Source: Methylococcaceae bacterium
GTDB lineage: Bacteria; Pseudomonadota; Gammaproteobacteria; Methylococcales; Methylomonadaceae
Assembly: GCA_013138855.1 (NCBI GenBank)
Contig: WTBX01000281.1
Coordinates: forward strand, 1 to 5,157
Reading direction: 5' to 3'
Length of the DNA: 5,157 nt
Shown here: in pieces, positions 1 through 5,157 of the stretch
Numbering within the stretch: position 1 is the stretch's first letter
Layout of the letters: every line of letters starts with the position of its first letter
Notes under the pieces: generated by a model
The model's input: the letters and a program-made list of their open reading frames with translations, nothing else
What the model was told of the DNA's origin: nothing
The model's database searches: none
Position numbers and translations under genes: made by a program

Positions 1-636
1 CAACGGATTGCCGTTTGGGTATTACCCGTAATTTTTGCGATTACAGTACACGAAGTTGCACATGGTTGGGTGGCCAAACAATTTGGTGACAATACCGCCT
101 CTGATTTAGGACGGCTAACCCTAAATCCCATTAAACATATCGATTTAGTTGGCACAATTATTCTACCCGCCATGCTGTTAGTTACCTTTACAGGTTATAT
201 ATTTGGCTGGGCGAAGCCTGTGCCAGTTGTTCCGCAAAACTTCAAAAGCCCTAGAAAAATGATGGCGATTGTCGCGGTTGCAGGGCCTGTTTCAAATATT
301 TTAATGGCAATAGGCTGGGCATTAATCATGCGCGTAGGCACTATGGTTTTCAGTAGTAGTGAAGCTATCGCCTTACCGCTGATTTATTCTGGCGTGGCAG
401 GTATTAGTATTAATTTAGTCCTAGCATTAATTAATTTAATTCCGATTCCACCGTTAGATGGCGGGCGTATCGTTGCAGGATTATTGCCTGAAAAATGGGC
501 ATTTTATTTTGGCAAATTAGAACGCTTCGGCTTTATCATTCTATTAGCATTATTGTTCAGCGGTGGCTTAAATCTATTACTAGGTTACCCAATGTTTATT
601 ATTCAACAATGGTTTTTTAGCTTAGGTGGCATGTAA
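1..636 (+). CDS. Site-2 protease family (M50) intramembrane zinc metalloprotease, 5'-partial
   Basis: This is a polytopic inner-membrane protease of the S2P/M50 type, a family that cuts substrates within the membrane; the substrate here is unknown. The frame is open from base 1, so the gene starts before the window; probably only a few residues are missing, since 211 remain and small family members have roughly 210-230. The zinc-binding HEVAH is at residues 17-21 (bases 49-63), in the first hydrophobic segment. The second signature, N-L-I-P-I-P-P-L-D-G, ends with the third zinc ligand Asp153 (bases 457-459). The family motif GWAKPVPV lies between them (about residues 69-76), and four to five further hydrophobic helices are visible. 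There are no PDZ or CBS domains, so this is the compact type rather than RseP. A GTG at base 70 could pass for a start but lies after HEVAH and would remove the active site. The stop is TAA at 634-636. Confidence 0.93.
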   Translation, partial: QRIAVWVLPVIFAITVHEVAHGWVAKQFGDNTASDLGRLTLNPIKHIDLVGTIILPAMLLVTFTGYIFGWAKPVPVVPQNFKSPRKMMAIVAVAGPVSNILMAIGWALIMRVGTMVFSSSEAIALPLIYSGVAGISINLVLALINLIPIPPLDGGRIVAGLLPEKWAFYFGKLERFGFIILLALLFSGGLNLLLGYPMFIIQQWFFSLGGM

Positions 637-644
637 ATTACGGC

Positions 645-667
645 GTGAAAAAAACAAGCTTTTTCAC
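645..667 (+). terminator. Weak AT-rich hairpin after the site-2 protease gene
   Basis: GTGAAAAA (645-652) pairs perfectly with TTTTTCAC (660-667) across a 7-base loop, starting eight bases after the protease stop codon. It sits where a terminator would, but the stem is A/T-rich and no run of T follows it on the plus strand. It may be only a weak terminator, or part of the yefM leader. Confidence 0.3.
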
Positions 668-695
668 TAAATTTAGGTATTCTTCAAATATTGAT

Positions 696-700
696 GGGAA
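696..700 (+). promoter_or_regulatory. Ribosome binding site selecting the yefM start
   Basis: GGGAA lies five bases before the ATG at 706 and only two before the ATG at 703. It also lies downstream of the in-frame TTG at 691 and ATG at 694, so it cannot serve those. The spacing supports the start at 706, which gives MQTLTATA, a normal YefM/Phd N-terminus. Confidence 0.6.
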
Positions 701-705
701 CAATG

Positions 706-960
706 ATGCAAACTTTAACTGCAACAGCTTTTAAAAAACAAATGCGTGTCGTGTTTGATAAAGTCAACGAAGAGCATACACCTGTTATTATTACTCAAAA
801 AAATGGTAAATCGGCAGTATTAATTTCTTTAGATGATTTTTCAAGCTATGAAGAAACTAATTACCTTATGGCAAGCCCTAAAAATGCAGAGCGTTTAAGC
901 CAGAGCATTACAGAAATTGAAGCAGGATTAGCAGTAAATCATCCGTTAATTGAAGAATGA
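706..960 (+). CDS. yefM: YefM antitoxin (Phd/YefM family), type II toxin-antitoxin system
   Basis: Antitoxin of the YefM-YoeB pair. It binds and neutralises the YoeB mRNA interferase, and in this family the antitoxin with its toxin represses the operon. It has 84 residues from the ATG at 706, against 83 in E. coli YefM. The N-terminal Phd-like DNA-binding half contains the typical P-V-I-I-T-Q-K-N-G-K-S-A-V-L strand-turn-strand. It is followed by S-L-D-D-F-S-S-Y-E-E-T-N-Y-L and S-P-K-N-A-E-R-L, matching the E. coli EETAYLLRSPANARRL region at the start of the toxin-wrapping tail. In-frame TTG (691), ATG (694) and ATG (703) would add up to five residues, but the ribosome binding site favours 706. 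Its TGA overlaps the yoeB ATG (ATGA at 957-960), so translation of the two is probably coupled. Confidence 0.95.
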   Translation: MQTLTATAFKKQMRVVFDKVNEEHTPVIITQKNGKSAVLISLDDFSSYEETNYLMASPKNAERLSQSITEIEAGLAVNHPLIEE

Positions 961-1211
961 TTATTGCGTGGTCTGAAAATGCGTGGGAAGATTATTTATA
1001 TTGGCAAGCCAATGATAAAAAAATATTGAAACGTATCAACTCTTTAGTAACAGAAATAACAAGACATCCATTTTCAGGGGCAGGGAATCCAGAAGCGTTA
1101 AAGCATCAATGGTCTGGTTATTGGTCACGTCGAATTAACCAAGAACATCGAATTATTTATAAAGTCTCAAATGACATGCTAATTATCGCTCAATGTCGTT
1201 ATCATTATTGA
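957..1211 (+). CDS. yoeB: YoeB toxin, ribosome-dependent mRNA interferase (RelE superfamily)
   Basis: Toxin of the pair: YoeB proteins bind the ribosomal A site and cleave mRNA there, halting translation until antitoxin is restored. The protein is 84 residues, exactly the length of E. coli YoeB, and it keeps the family's landmarks: W-S-E near the N-terminus, D-Y-L-Y-W-Q (12-17), L-K-H (48-50), the W-S-R-R-I core (56-60), E-H-R (63-65) and the terminal C-R-Y-H-Y. The catalytic residues known from E. coli YoeB all fall at the same numbers: Glu46, Arg65, His83 and Tyr84. The gene therefore looks intact and active. It begins inside the yefM stop codon. The strong similarity to the enterobacterial pair and its position between unrelated housekeeping genes suggest arrival by horizontal transfer. 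Confidence 0.96.
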   Translation: MIIAWSENAWEDYLYWQANDKKILKRINSLVTEITRHPFSGAGNPEALKHQWSGYWSRRINQEHRIIYKVSNDMLIIAQCRYHY

Positions 1212-1232
1212 TATTCAAAAAATATAGCATTT

Positions 1233-1238
1233 AAAAGG
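1233..1238 (+). promoter_or_regulatory. Ribosome binding site for the TTG start of lpxB
   Basis: AAAAGG lies seven bases before the TTG at 1246. It is the only purine-rich site near the N-terminus, and it supports the TTG over the internal ATG at 1273, which would remove part of the conserved first strand of the enzyme. Confidence 0.6.
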
Positions 1239-1245
1239 TCAACTC

Positions 1246-2427
1246 TTGTCCACAAAATCTCCTTTAAAAATCATGTTCAGCGCGGGTGAATCCTCAGGCG
1301 ACCAGCACGCAGCGAATATGTTTCTTGCCATCAAAAAACAGCAGCCTGAAATACAGGGTATCGGCATGGGCGGTACAAAAATGCGGCTAGCGGGGATTAA
1401 TATTGATTATGACTCCGCAAATATTGGCGTAATTGGTGTCATTGAAGTGATTAAGCATTATGGCGAAATCCGTCGCGCCTTAAAACAAATGCAGCAATTA
1501 ATCATTACAGAACGCCCTGATTTATTAGTCTGTGTTGATTATAAAGAATTTAATTTAAAACTAGCCCGATTTGCAAAGCAGCAAGGTATTAAAGTCTTAT
1601 TTTATGTCAGTCCACAAGTTTGGGCATGGCGACCTAAGCGCGTGATTACTTATGGAAAAGCTATCGACATGATGGCGGTGATTTTTCCCTTTGAAACGGC
1701 TTATTATGACGCTGAAAACGTGCCTGTGCGTTATGTCGGTCATCCTTCTGTTGATAAAGTGCATCCTCTACACAGTAAGGCCGAAGATATAAAATTATTT
1801 CAGCTCAATGAGCAACAGCCGATTATCGGTATCTTACCAGGAAGTCGCGGTAACGAAATTAAACGTATGTTACCTGTAATGTTAGATGCGGCTAAAAAAA
1901 TACAAACGCATACGCCTGATGCTCAATTTTTGCTACCGCAAGCGGATTCGATTAGTGATGAATTATTAGCAAGTTATTTACAACAGACTGACATCAAAAT
2001 TCAGGTCATTAAAAATCAACCTTATGATGTGATTCAGTGTTGTGATGCAGTGATGACAACTTCGGGAACTGCAACGCTAGAAACCGCGCTGTTAACCACA
2101 CCAATGGTGATTGTTTATAAACTATCTACACTAACGTATTTGTTAGGTAGATTATTAGTCAATATTGATGTGATTGGTTTACCCAATATTATTGCGGGTA
2201 AAAAGATTATTGCTGAATTAATACAAGATGAGGCCAATGGCGAAAATATCGCGGCTGAAATCCAGCGTATTTTAGAAGATAAAGACTACGCGCAAACGAT
2301 GGATGTTGAATTAAATAAAGTAAAAGAAAAATTGGGCGAAGGTGGGGGTTCAAATAATATGGCTGAATTAGCGTTGGAAATGTTAACTGGAAACGCGGCT
2401 TCAGTCGTGCCTGAATATAACCACTGA
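1246..2427 (+). CDS. lpxB: Lipid-A-disaccharide synthase LpxB
   Basis: Glycosyltransferase (GT19) that joins lipid X (2,3-diacylglucosamine 1-phosphate) to UDP-2,3-diacylglucosamine. The product is the tetraacyl disaccharide 1-phosphate of lipid A, and the enzyme acts at the cytoplasmic face of the inner membrane. The 393 residues (E. coli 382) carry the full signature set: G-E-S-S-G-D (14-19), V-D-Y-K-E-F-N around Asp98, S-P-Q-V-W-A-W-R (122-129), the I-L-P-G-S-R donor loop (196-201), T-S-G-T-A-T-L-E (272-279) and L-P-N-I-I-A-G (312-318). The start is TTG behind AAAAGG. The gene stands alone: lpxD, fabZ and lpxA, its usual upstream partners, are not here. A toxin-antitoxin pair lies directly upstream, 34 bases away. 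I see no convincing promoter in that gap. Residues 382-389 are encoded by one arm of a repeat, so the last dozen residues are probably an added tail. Confidence 0.96.
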   Translation: MSTKSPLKIMFSAGESSGDQHAANMFLAIKKQQPEIQGIGMGGTKMRLAGINIDYDSANIGVIGVIEVIKHYGEIRRALKQMQQLIITERPDLLVCVDYKEFNLKLARFAKQQGIKVLFYVSPQVWAWRPKRVITYGKAIDMMAVIFPFETAYYDAENVPVRYVGHPSVDKVHPLHSKAEDIKLFQLNEQQPIIGILPGSRGNEIKRMLPVMLDAAKKIQTHTPDAQFLLPQADSISDELLASYLQQTDIKIQVIKNQPYDVIQCCDAVMTTSGTATLETALLTTPMVIVYKLSTLTYLLGRLLVNIDVIGLPNIIAGKKIIAELIQDEANGENIAAEIQRILEDKDYAQTMDVELNKVKEKLGEGGGSNNMAELALEMLTGNAASVVPEYNH

Positions 2428-2461
2428 TTTAGGTCTCGTGCGCGACTGAAGTCGCGTTTCC
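2389..2461. repeat. Inverted pair of a REP-like palindromic repeat spanning the lpxB stop
   Basis: Two 22-base arms, 2389-2410 and 2440-2461, are reverse complements at 20 of 22 positions, with 29 bases between them. In plus-strand RNA the two mismatches become G-U pairs, so all 22 positions can pair. Each arm also contains its own small palindrome; in arm 2, CGCGAC-TGAA-GTCGCG (2441-2456) is a perfect 6-bp stem with a four-base loop. A palindrome paired in inverted orientation beside a gene end is how REP/BIME-type elements look. Arm 1 lies inside the lpxB reading frame, and arm 2 ends one base before the stop codon of the convergent gene. It may also end lpxB transcripts, although the T-rich stretch that follows (2466-2470) is short and offset. 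Confidence 0.75.
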
Positions 2462-2462
2462 G

Positions 2463-4076
2463 TCATTTTTGGCTAATTAATAATTCAGTACGCCCTAAGC
2501 GCAATAACACGGGACGATTAAAGACAACACAACGCTGTTGATCTTTATGAATTTTACGTCCATCAACCAACAACCCATTCACTGAATAATTAAAAATAAT
2601 CAGTTCATCACTCTGTGCTTCGTAACTAATGGCACAATGTTTACGCGAAATAGACGAATCTTCAGCAAATAGCTTCAATAAATCCACAGGTAAACTCGAT
2701 TCTTCACGCCCTATCACTAATAGAACTCTATCCAAAGTCACCGAAAAATCATGCGTACCTATACTAATCGTCGCTTTCAAAGCTAAGTTATCAGCCTTAG
2801 CAGCGGATTTTTGAGGCGCAGTCGCTTTATAATTCATTACCGTAGAATCCGCAGCTACATTAGTTGCTAAACGTTGACCACGATAAACCATATATAAAAT
2901 CGTCGAGCCCATTAAAGCTAATAAAACACCTAATAGGCTTTGACCACTAAATGTTTTTTTGTCTGCACTGCGAATTTCAGGAACATTAGTTTGTGGAGGC
3001 TCAACCACTGGAGGTGAAGTTTCTTCATTAACAGTCAAGGCATCTAACAACCCTACTGCTGCAAATGCCTGTTGTGTTGCTTGTTGTTCAGAAGAATCTT
3101 TACCAAAACGTTTACCCGCTGCTTTTTTGGTGGCTTGTGCAAATTCTGGCAAAGTATTGAAAGGCAAACGATGCTTCAACACATAAAAAATAATTTCAGA
3201 GGCTTTTTTTAAACCAATGCCATTGATGCTAATATTGTCATTACGTTGCGGATGTTTGCCGCCCTCAGATAATAAATAAAATGCGAGATTAGTAATACCT
3301 GCAATCTGGTAAATATCGCCAACCCCATCTATTTGACTGTAATGATCCAAATCTTGTTGTTGCGCAGGATTGGCGAGATTACGCAATGCCCCACCCTCCA
3401 AAGATTGCGGCGAATGTTGCTCAATAATTTTTGCTAACACTTTACCAATTTTAAAATGTTCGGCTTTGGGGCTTAACTTGGAAATATCTTTTCCCGCCGC
3501 CAGCCAAGCAACAATCGTCACCCCAAACATATCGGCAATGGATTCATTAAGCGCATTTTTTTCTAGGGCATTGACCACGCCTTGAGTGTTTTTATAAATG
3601 CCGTGAGTAAATTCATGCCCAACTATATCTATATCATTTGCTAAATCTAAAGGATCATCAGGATGACCGTATAAAATTGCAATTTGCTCAAAATTATCTT
3701 GATTTGAGCCGACATAAAACGCATTTAAACCATCACAATACGCCCCAGCTCGCATCCCAAAATTAGTGTAGAGATGAATTTTACTATCTCGCCCATCCAC
3801 CGATGACCAGTTAAAAACCGTTTCAAAAAATTCATGTACTGTCGCCAAACTTTGATGGGCTTTTTGAGTTTTTGCAGGCGCGTTATTTAAATCAACAACC
3901 CCGTGAGAACGCTTTAATTCTTGCTCTCTATCAATAGTATTAACATCAAATTCATATTCGCTCCAACATTGTTTCTTAAGATTGTAGCTTTCAATATTGA
4001 TAGCATGAGTATTTAGAGCAACGGTTGAAAGTCCCACTAAAATCAGAGTTTTGATAGATTTTTTGCGATGAATCAT
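2463..4076 (-). CDS. Membrane-anchored M4 (thermolysin-like) metalloprotease with C-terminal FHA domain
   Basis: 537 residues. A signal peptide (about 1-25: basic RKK, hydrophobic TLILVGLSTVAL, T-H-A cleavage site) leads into an M4 catalytic domain (about 30-345). The domain shows G-L-N-A-F-Y-V-G (116-123), the zinc motif HEFTH (154-158) and N-E-S-I-A-D with third ligand Glu178, exactly 20 residues after His158 as in thermolysin. The usual C-lobe histidine (H231 in thermolysin) aligns with Tyr256 in D-I-Y-Q-I-A-G-I-T-N. A proline-rich linker (354-366) and one transmembrane helix (about 380-398) follow, then an FHA domain (about 436-535) with G456-R457, S-R-K-H (477-480) and N500-G501. Inferred topology is protease in the periplasm and FHA in the cytoplasm. 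It has no propeptide of its own; the gene just upstream encodes one, nine bases away and in the same frame. The start is ATG behind AGGAG. Substrate and partner are unknown. Reduced activity, or a binding role only, is possible because of Tyr256. Confidence 0.88.
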   Translation of the reverse strand: MIHRKKSIKTLILVGLSTVALNTHAINIESYNLKKQCWSEYEFDVNTIDREQELKRSHGVVDLNNAPAKTQKAHQSLATVHEFFETVFNWSSVDGRDSKIHLYTNFGMRAGAYCDGLNAFYVGSNQDNFEQIAILYGHPDDPLDLANDIDIVGHEFTHGIYKNTQGVVNALEKNALNESIADMFGVTIVAWLAAGKDISKLSPKAEHFKIGKVLAKIIEQHSPQSLEGGALRNLANPAQQQDLDHYSQIDGVGDIYQIAGITNLAFYLLSEGGKHPQRNDNISINGIGLKKASEIIFYVLKHRLPFNTLPEFAQATKKAAGKRFGKDSSEQQATQQAFAAVGLLDALTVNEETSPPVVEPPQTNVPEIRSADKKTFSGQSLLGVLLALMGSTILYMVYRGQRLATNVAADSTVMNYKATAPQKSAAKADNLALKATISIGTHDFSVTLDRVLLVIGREESSLPVDLLKLFAEDSSISRKHCAISYEAQSDELIIFNYSVNGLLVDGRKIHKDQQRCVVFNRPVLLRLGRTELLISQK

Positions 4077-4082
4077 TCTCGA

Positions 4083-4087
4083 CTCCT
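4083..4087 (-). promoter_or_regulatory. Shine-Dalgarno of the M4-FHA gene, overlapping the upstream stop codon
   Basis: Read on the minus strand, TAGGAGTCGAGAATG combines the TAG stop of the propeptide gene, an AGGAG six bases before the ATG at 4076, and the start itself. The strong, well-spaced site shows that the second protein has its own initiation and suggests translational coupling to the first. Confidence 0.85.
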
Positions 4088-4670
4088 AATGCAGCATCGC
4101 AGGCTGGCGAAATAATACTTCAGGGGTTTGCGCATCGACAATCATTATTTCGGGTGCATGTACTGGCTCCTGATACTGAACCACAACCCGCCAAGCTAAA
4201 TGCGCTCCGCGATTGGTCATATAAATCATCAATAAACTTTCAGGCTTTAAAGCAATGCGTAACACTTGCTCATCACTCATTTCTTTCCTCAATCCTAAAG
4301 TTACCGCTTCCAAAGCTTCATGTTTAGCTTCAACTTCCAACTCTAAACCTGTTTGCCATGAGCCTGAAATCAATACGGCTTGTCCTTTTTCAATTTCCAA
4401 CACTGCACGCGCACCGTAAACAGGTAAACCTTTATAAGTCTGTTCTAATTGATAATAGGCATTACCTTGTTCATCAGCGGTTTGATTTTTAACATCTAGT
4501 GAGTCTTGCTCGCCTAAACCTAATTGCGGTTTTTGTTCATTAACAACACTTTGTGCTTGTTGCTGATTATCAACCACTGTATTGGTCGGTAAGCTGTATT
4601 CTTGTGAATTGGGGATTTTCGCCAGTAAAGGTTTAGGCGTAGATTTTTCTTTAATAATGGAACGCTCGCT
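4086..4670 (-). CDS. Stand-alone thermolysin-type propeptide (FTP + PepSY domains), 5'-partial
   Basis: Encodes the inhibitory and folding propeptide normally found at the N-terminus of M4 proteases, here with no catalytic domain. Counting from the GTG at 4577, the FTP motif is at about residues 38-65 (Y-Y-Q-L-E-Q-T-Y-K-G-L-P-V-Y-G-A, then a beta strand). A PepSY-like segment is at about 112-160 (L-A-W-R-V-V-V, then I-M-I-V-D-A-Q-T-P-E-V-L-F). The product stops at TAG 4086-4088, just before the M4-FHA gene, so it probably acts in trans as chaperone or inhibitor of that protein. The GTG has no ribosome binding site and no signal peptide follows it. The frame stays open upstream to 4718 with a credible linker (E-R-S-I-I-K-E-K-S-T-P-K-P), so the true N-terminus and export signal were probably lost at the contig junction. 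I therefore mark the gene as 5'-truncated, with an approximate upper boundary. Confidence 0.75.
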   Translation of the reverse strand, partial: SERSIIKEKSTPKPLLAKIPNSQEYSLPTNTVVDNQQQAQSVVNEQKPQLGLGEQDSLDVKNQTADEQGNAYYQLEQTYKGLPVYGARAVLEIEKGQAVLISGSWQTGLELEVEAKHEALEAVTLGLRKEMSDEQVLRIALKPESLLMIYMTNRGAHLAWRVVVQYQEPVHAPEIMIVDAQTPEVLFRQPAMLH

Positions 4671-4695
4671 TTGAATTTCCCTCCTTTTTTTGCAG
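4660..4695. other. Probable chimeric junction between two genomes
   Basis: Left of this zone the coding strand is minus and the content is gammaproteobacterial. Right of it the coding strand is plus and the content is Bacteroidota-like. The N-terminus of the propeptide gene and the body of the upstream plus-strand gene are both missing at this point. Seven of seven arginine codons on the right are AGA, against about one of twelve in lpxB. The exact breakpoint cannot be read because both frames stay open across the zone. Confidence 0.7.
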
Positions 4696-4736
4696 ACTGG
4701 AAAAGAAGAAACGGATTGTTAAAGGAATTAGAATGA
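4683..4736 (+). CDS. 3' end of an unidentified gene, truncated by the junction
   Basis: A plus-strand frame ending F-F-A-D-W-K-R-R-N-G-L-L-K-E-L-E then TGA (4734-4736). It shares ATGA with the start of the next gene, the typical arrangement inside an operon. The residues look like a genuine protein C-terminus and both Arg codons are AGA, as in the gene after it. The frame is open back to 4629, but the residues before about 4677 read as low-complexity antisense of the propeptide gene, so the real part probably begins near 4677-4686. Too little remains to name a product. Confidence 0.45.
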   Translation, partial: PFFADWKRRNGLLKELE

Positions 4737-5157
4737 GAATGAGAAAGGTTTATATAACAGATCATAACATAATATCTTCCTTAGGGTTTGATAGTGAGAC
4801 AAATTTTAAAAGTTTATTATCAAACAGATGCGGTATTACCGAAATTAAAAATGATGACGGAAAGATTTTTTATAGCTCCATTGTCGACAAAGAAAAATTA
4901 AATCTGGAGTTTTTGAAAATCGGGGATGTTGAAAAATACACGACTTTGGAAAAAATGATGATTCTTTCGGTTGAAAAAATAATTGTCACTTCGAAAGTAC
5001 CAACTTCTGAAAACACAGGTTTGATCATTGCAACTACAAAAGGAAATGTGGACACCCTATCTCCAAGATCAAAATTCCATAAGGATAAAAAAAGAGTCTA
5101 CTTGAATGCTCTAGGAAAAACAGTTCAGGATTTCTTTAAATTTAAAAACGAAGCAAT
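4733..5157 (+). CDS. Beta-ketoacyl-ACP synthase-like protein, 3'-partial (Bacteroidota flexirubin/aryl-polyene type)
   Basis: The first 141 codons of a gene that runs off the window with no stop. The N-terminus (K-V-Y-I-T-D-H-N-I-I-S-S-L-G-F-D, then F-K-S-L-L-S-N-R-C-G-I) matches the first strand-loop-helix of condensing enzymes, where KAS II has V-I-T-G-L-G-V-V-S-P-L-G. L-E-K-M-M-I-L-S-V-E-K-I-I and L-I-I-A-T-T-K-G-N-V-D resemble the divergent synthases I know from flavobacterial flexirubin/aryl-polyene clusters. Such enzymes extend ACP-bound acyl chains by decarboxylative condensation. The active-site Cys-His-His lie beyond the window, so activity cannot be judged. The start is ATG 4733 (overlapping the previous stop, AAAGGAA at 4721-4727) or ATG 4739, which gives the family-like MRKVYITD. 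AGA arginine codons and the family assignment both point to a different organism from the left part of the window. Confidence 0.78.
   Translation, partial: MRMRKVYITDHNIISSLGFDSETNFKSLLSNRCGITEIKNDDGKIFYSSIVDKEKLNLEFLKIGDVEKYTTLEKMMILSVEKIIVTSKVPTSENTGLIIATTKGNVDTLSPRSKFHKDKKRVYLNALGKTVQDFFKFKNEA

Noticed and set aside
70..72. GTG as the start of the site-2 protease
   Set aside because: The same frame is open to base 1 and the HEVAH zinc motif lies upstream of this GTG.
1208..1236. TTGATA with a downstream A/T-rich hexamer as an lpxB promoter
   Set aside because: The -35-like match falls over the yoeB stop and no good -10 hexamer sits at the right spacing; in AT-rich DNA this is chance-level.
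1273..1275. ATG as the lpxB start
   Set aside because: It would remove part of the first conserved strand before G-E-S-S-G-D, and the TTG at 1246 has the better ribosome binding site.
2629..3585. Plus-strand open frames at 2629-2814, 2959-3186 and 3370-3585
   Set aside because: They lie wholly inside the minus-strand M4-FHA gene, lack ribosome binding sites and show no recognisable protein character.
4086..4088. TAG as a read-through or recoded (pyrrolysine-type) codon joining the propeptide to the protease
   Set aside because: AGGAG, a well-spaced ATG and a complete signal peptide follow at once, so separate initiation explains the arrangement better.
4575..4577. GTG as the true start of the FTP-PepSY protein
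   Set aside because: No Shine-Dalgarno precedes it, no signal peptide follows it, and the frame continues upstream with plausible protein sequence to the junction.
4520..4765. Minus-strand open frame of 81 codons
   Set aside because: It crosses the suspected junction and overlaps both the propeptide frame and the start of the ketoacyl synthase gene; it is a shadow of those.
4870..5055. Minus-strand open frame of 61 codons
   Set aside because: It is antisense to the ketoacyl synthase reading frame and has no sign of being coding.

Overview
The window looks like a metagenomic or single-cell contig made of two unlike parts. Bases 1 to about 4670 fit an AT-rich gammaproteobacterium: there is lipid A synthesis (so an LPS-bearing Gram-negative), a YefM/YoeB pair very close in sequence to the E. 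coli type, and a mixture of CGN arginine codons. Its style recalls sulfur-oxidising Thiotrichales (Beggiatoa relatives), but that placement is inference. From about 4680 to the end, the content changes to a Bacteroidota-like (flavobacterial) stretch with AGA-only arginine codons and a flexirubin/aryl-polyene-type beta-ketoacyl synthase.

Layout, plus strand: the 3' part of an M50 site-2 protease gene with its HExxH motif inside the window (1-636); a complete yefM-yoeB type II toxin-antitoxin pair with an ATGA overlap (706-1211); and a complete lpxB starting at TTG (1246-2427). A 22-bp inverted repeat with 29 bases between the arms (2389-2461) spans the lpxB stop codon and fills most of the gap to the next, convergent gene.

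Minus strand: a two-gene unit read from right to left. The first gene (about 4670 down to 4086, 5' end cut off) encodes an FTP plus PepSY propeptide of the thermolysin (M4) type with no catalytic domain. Nine bases later, in the same frame but behind a TAG stop, its own Shine-Dalgarno, ATG and signal peptide, comes a 537-residue protein. It has a periplasmic M4 metalloprotease domain, a proline-rich linker, one transmembrane helix and a C-terminal FHA domain. The zinc site is intact, but the usual proton-donor histidine is a tyrosine. This split-propeptide, membrane-anchored M4-FHA arrangement is the most unusual biology here. The inferred picture is an envelope protease, or a peptide-binding pseudo-protease, coupled to phosphothreonine signalling in the cytoplasm.

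Right end: the last 15 to 20 codons of an unidentified gene overlap (ATGA) the start of a beta-ketoacyl-ACP synthase gene that runs off the window. The protease operon and the unidentified gene are both cut at about the same place (about 4660-4695), which is best explained by an assembly or amplification chimera rather than a natural insertion.
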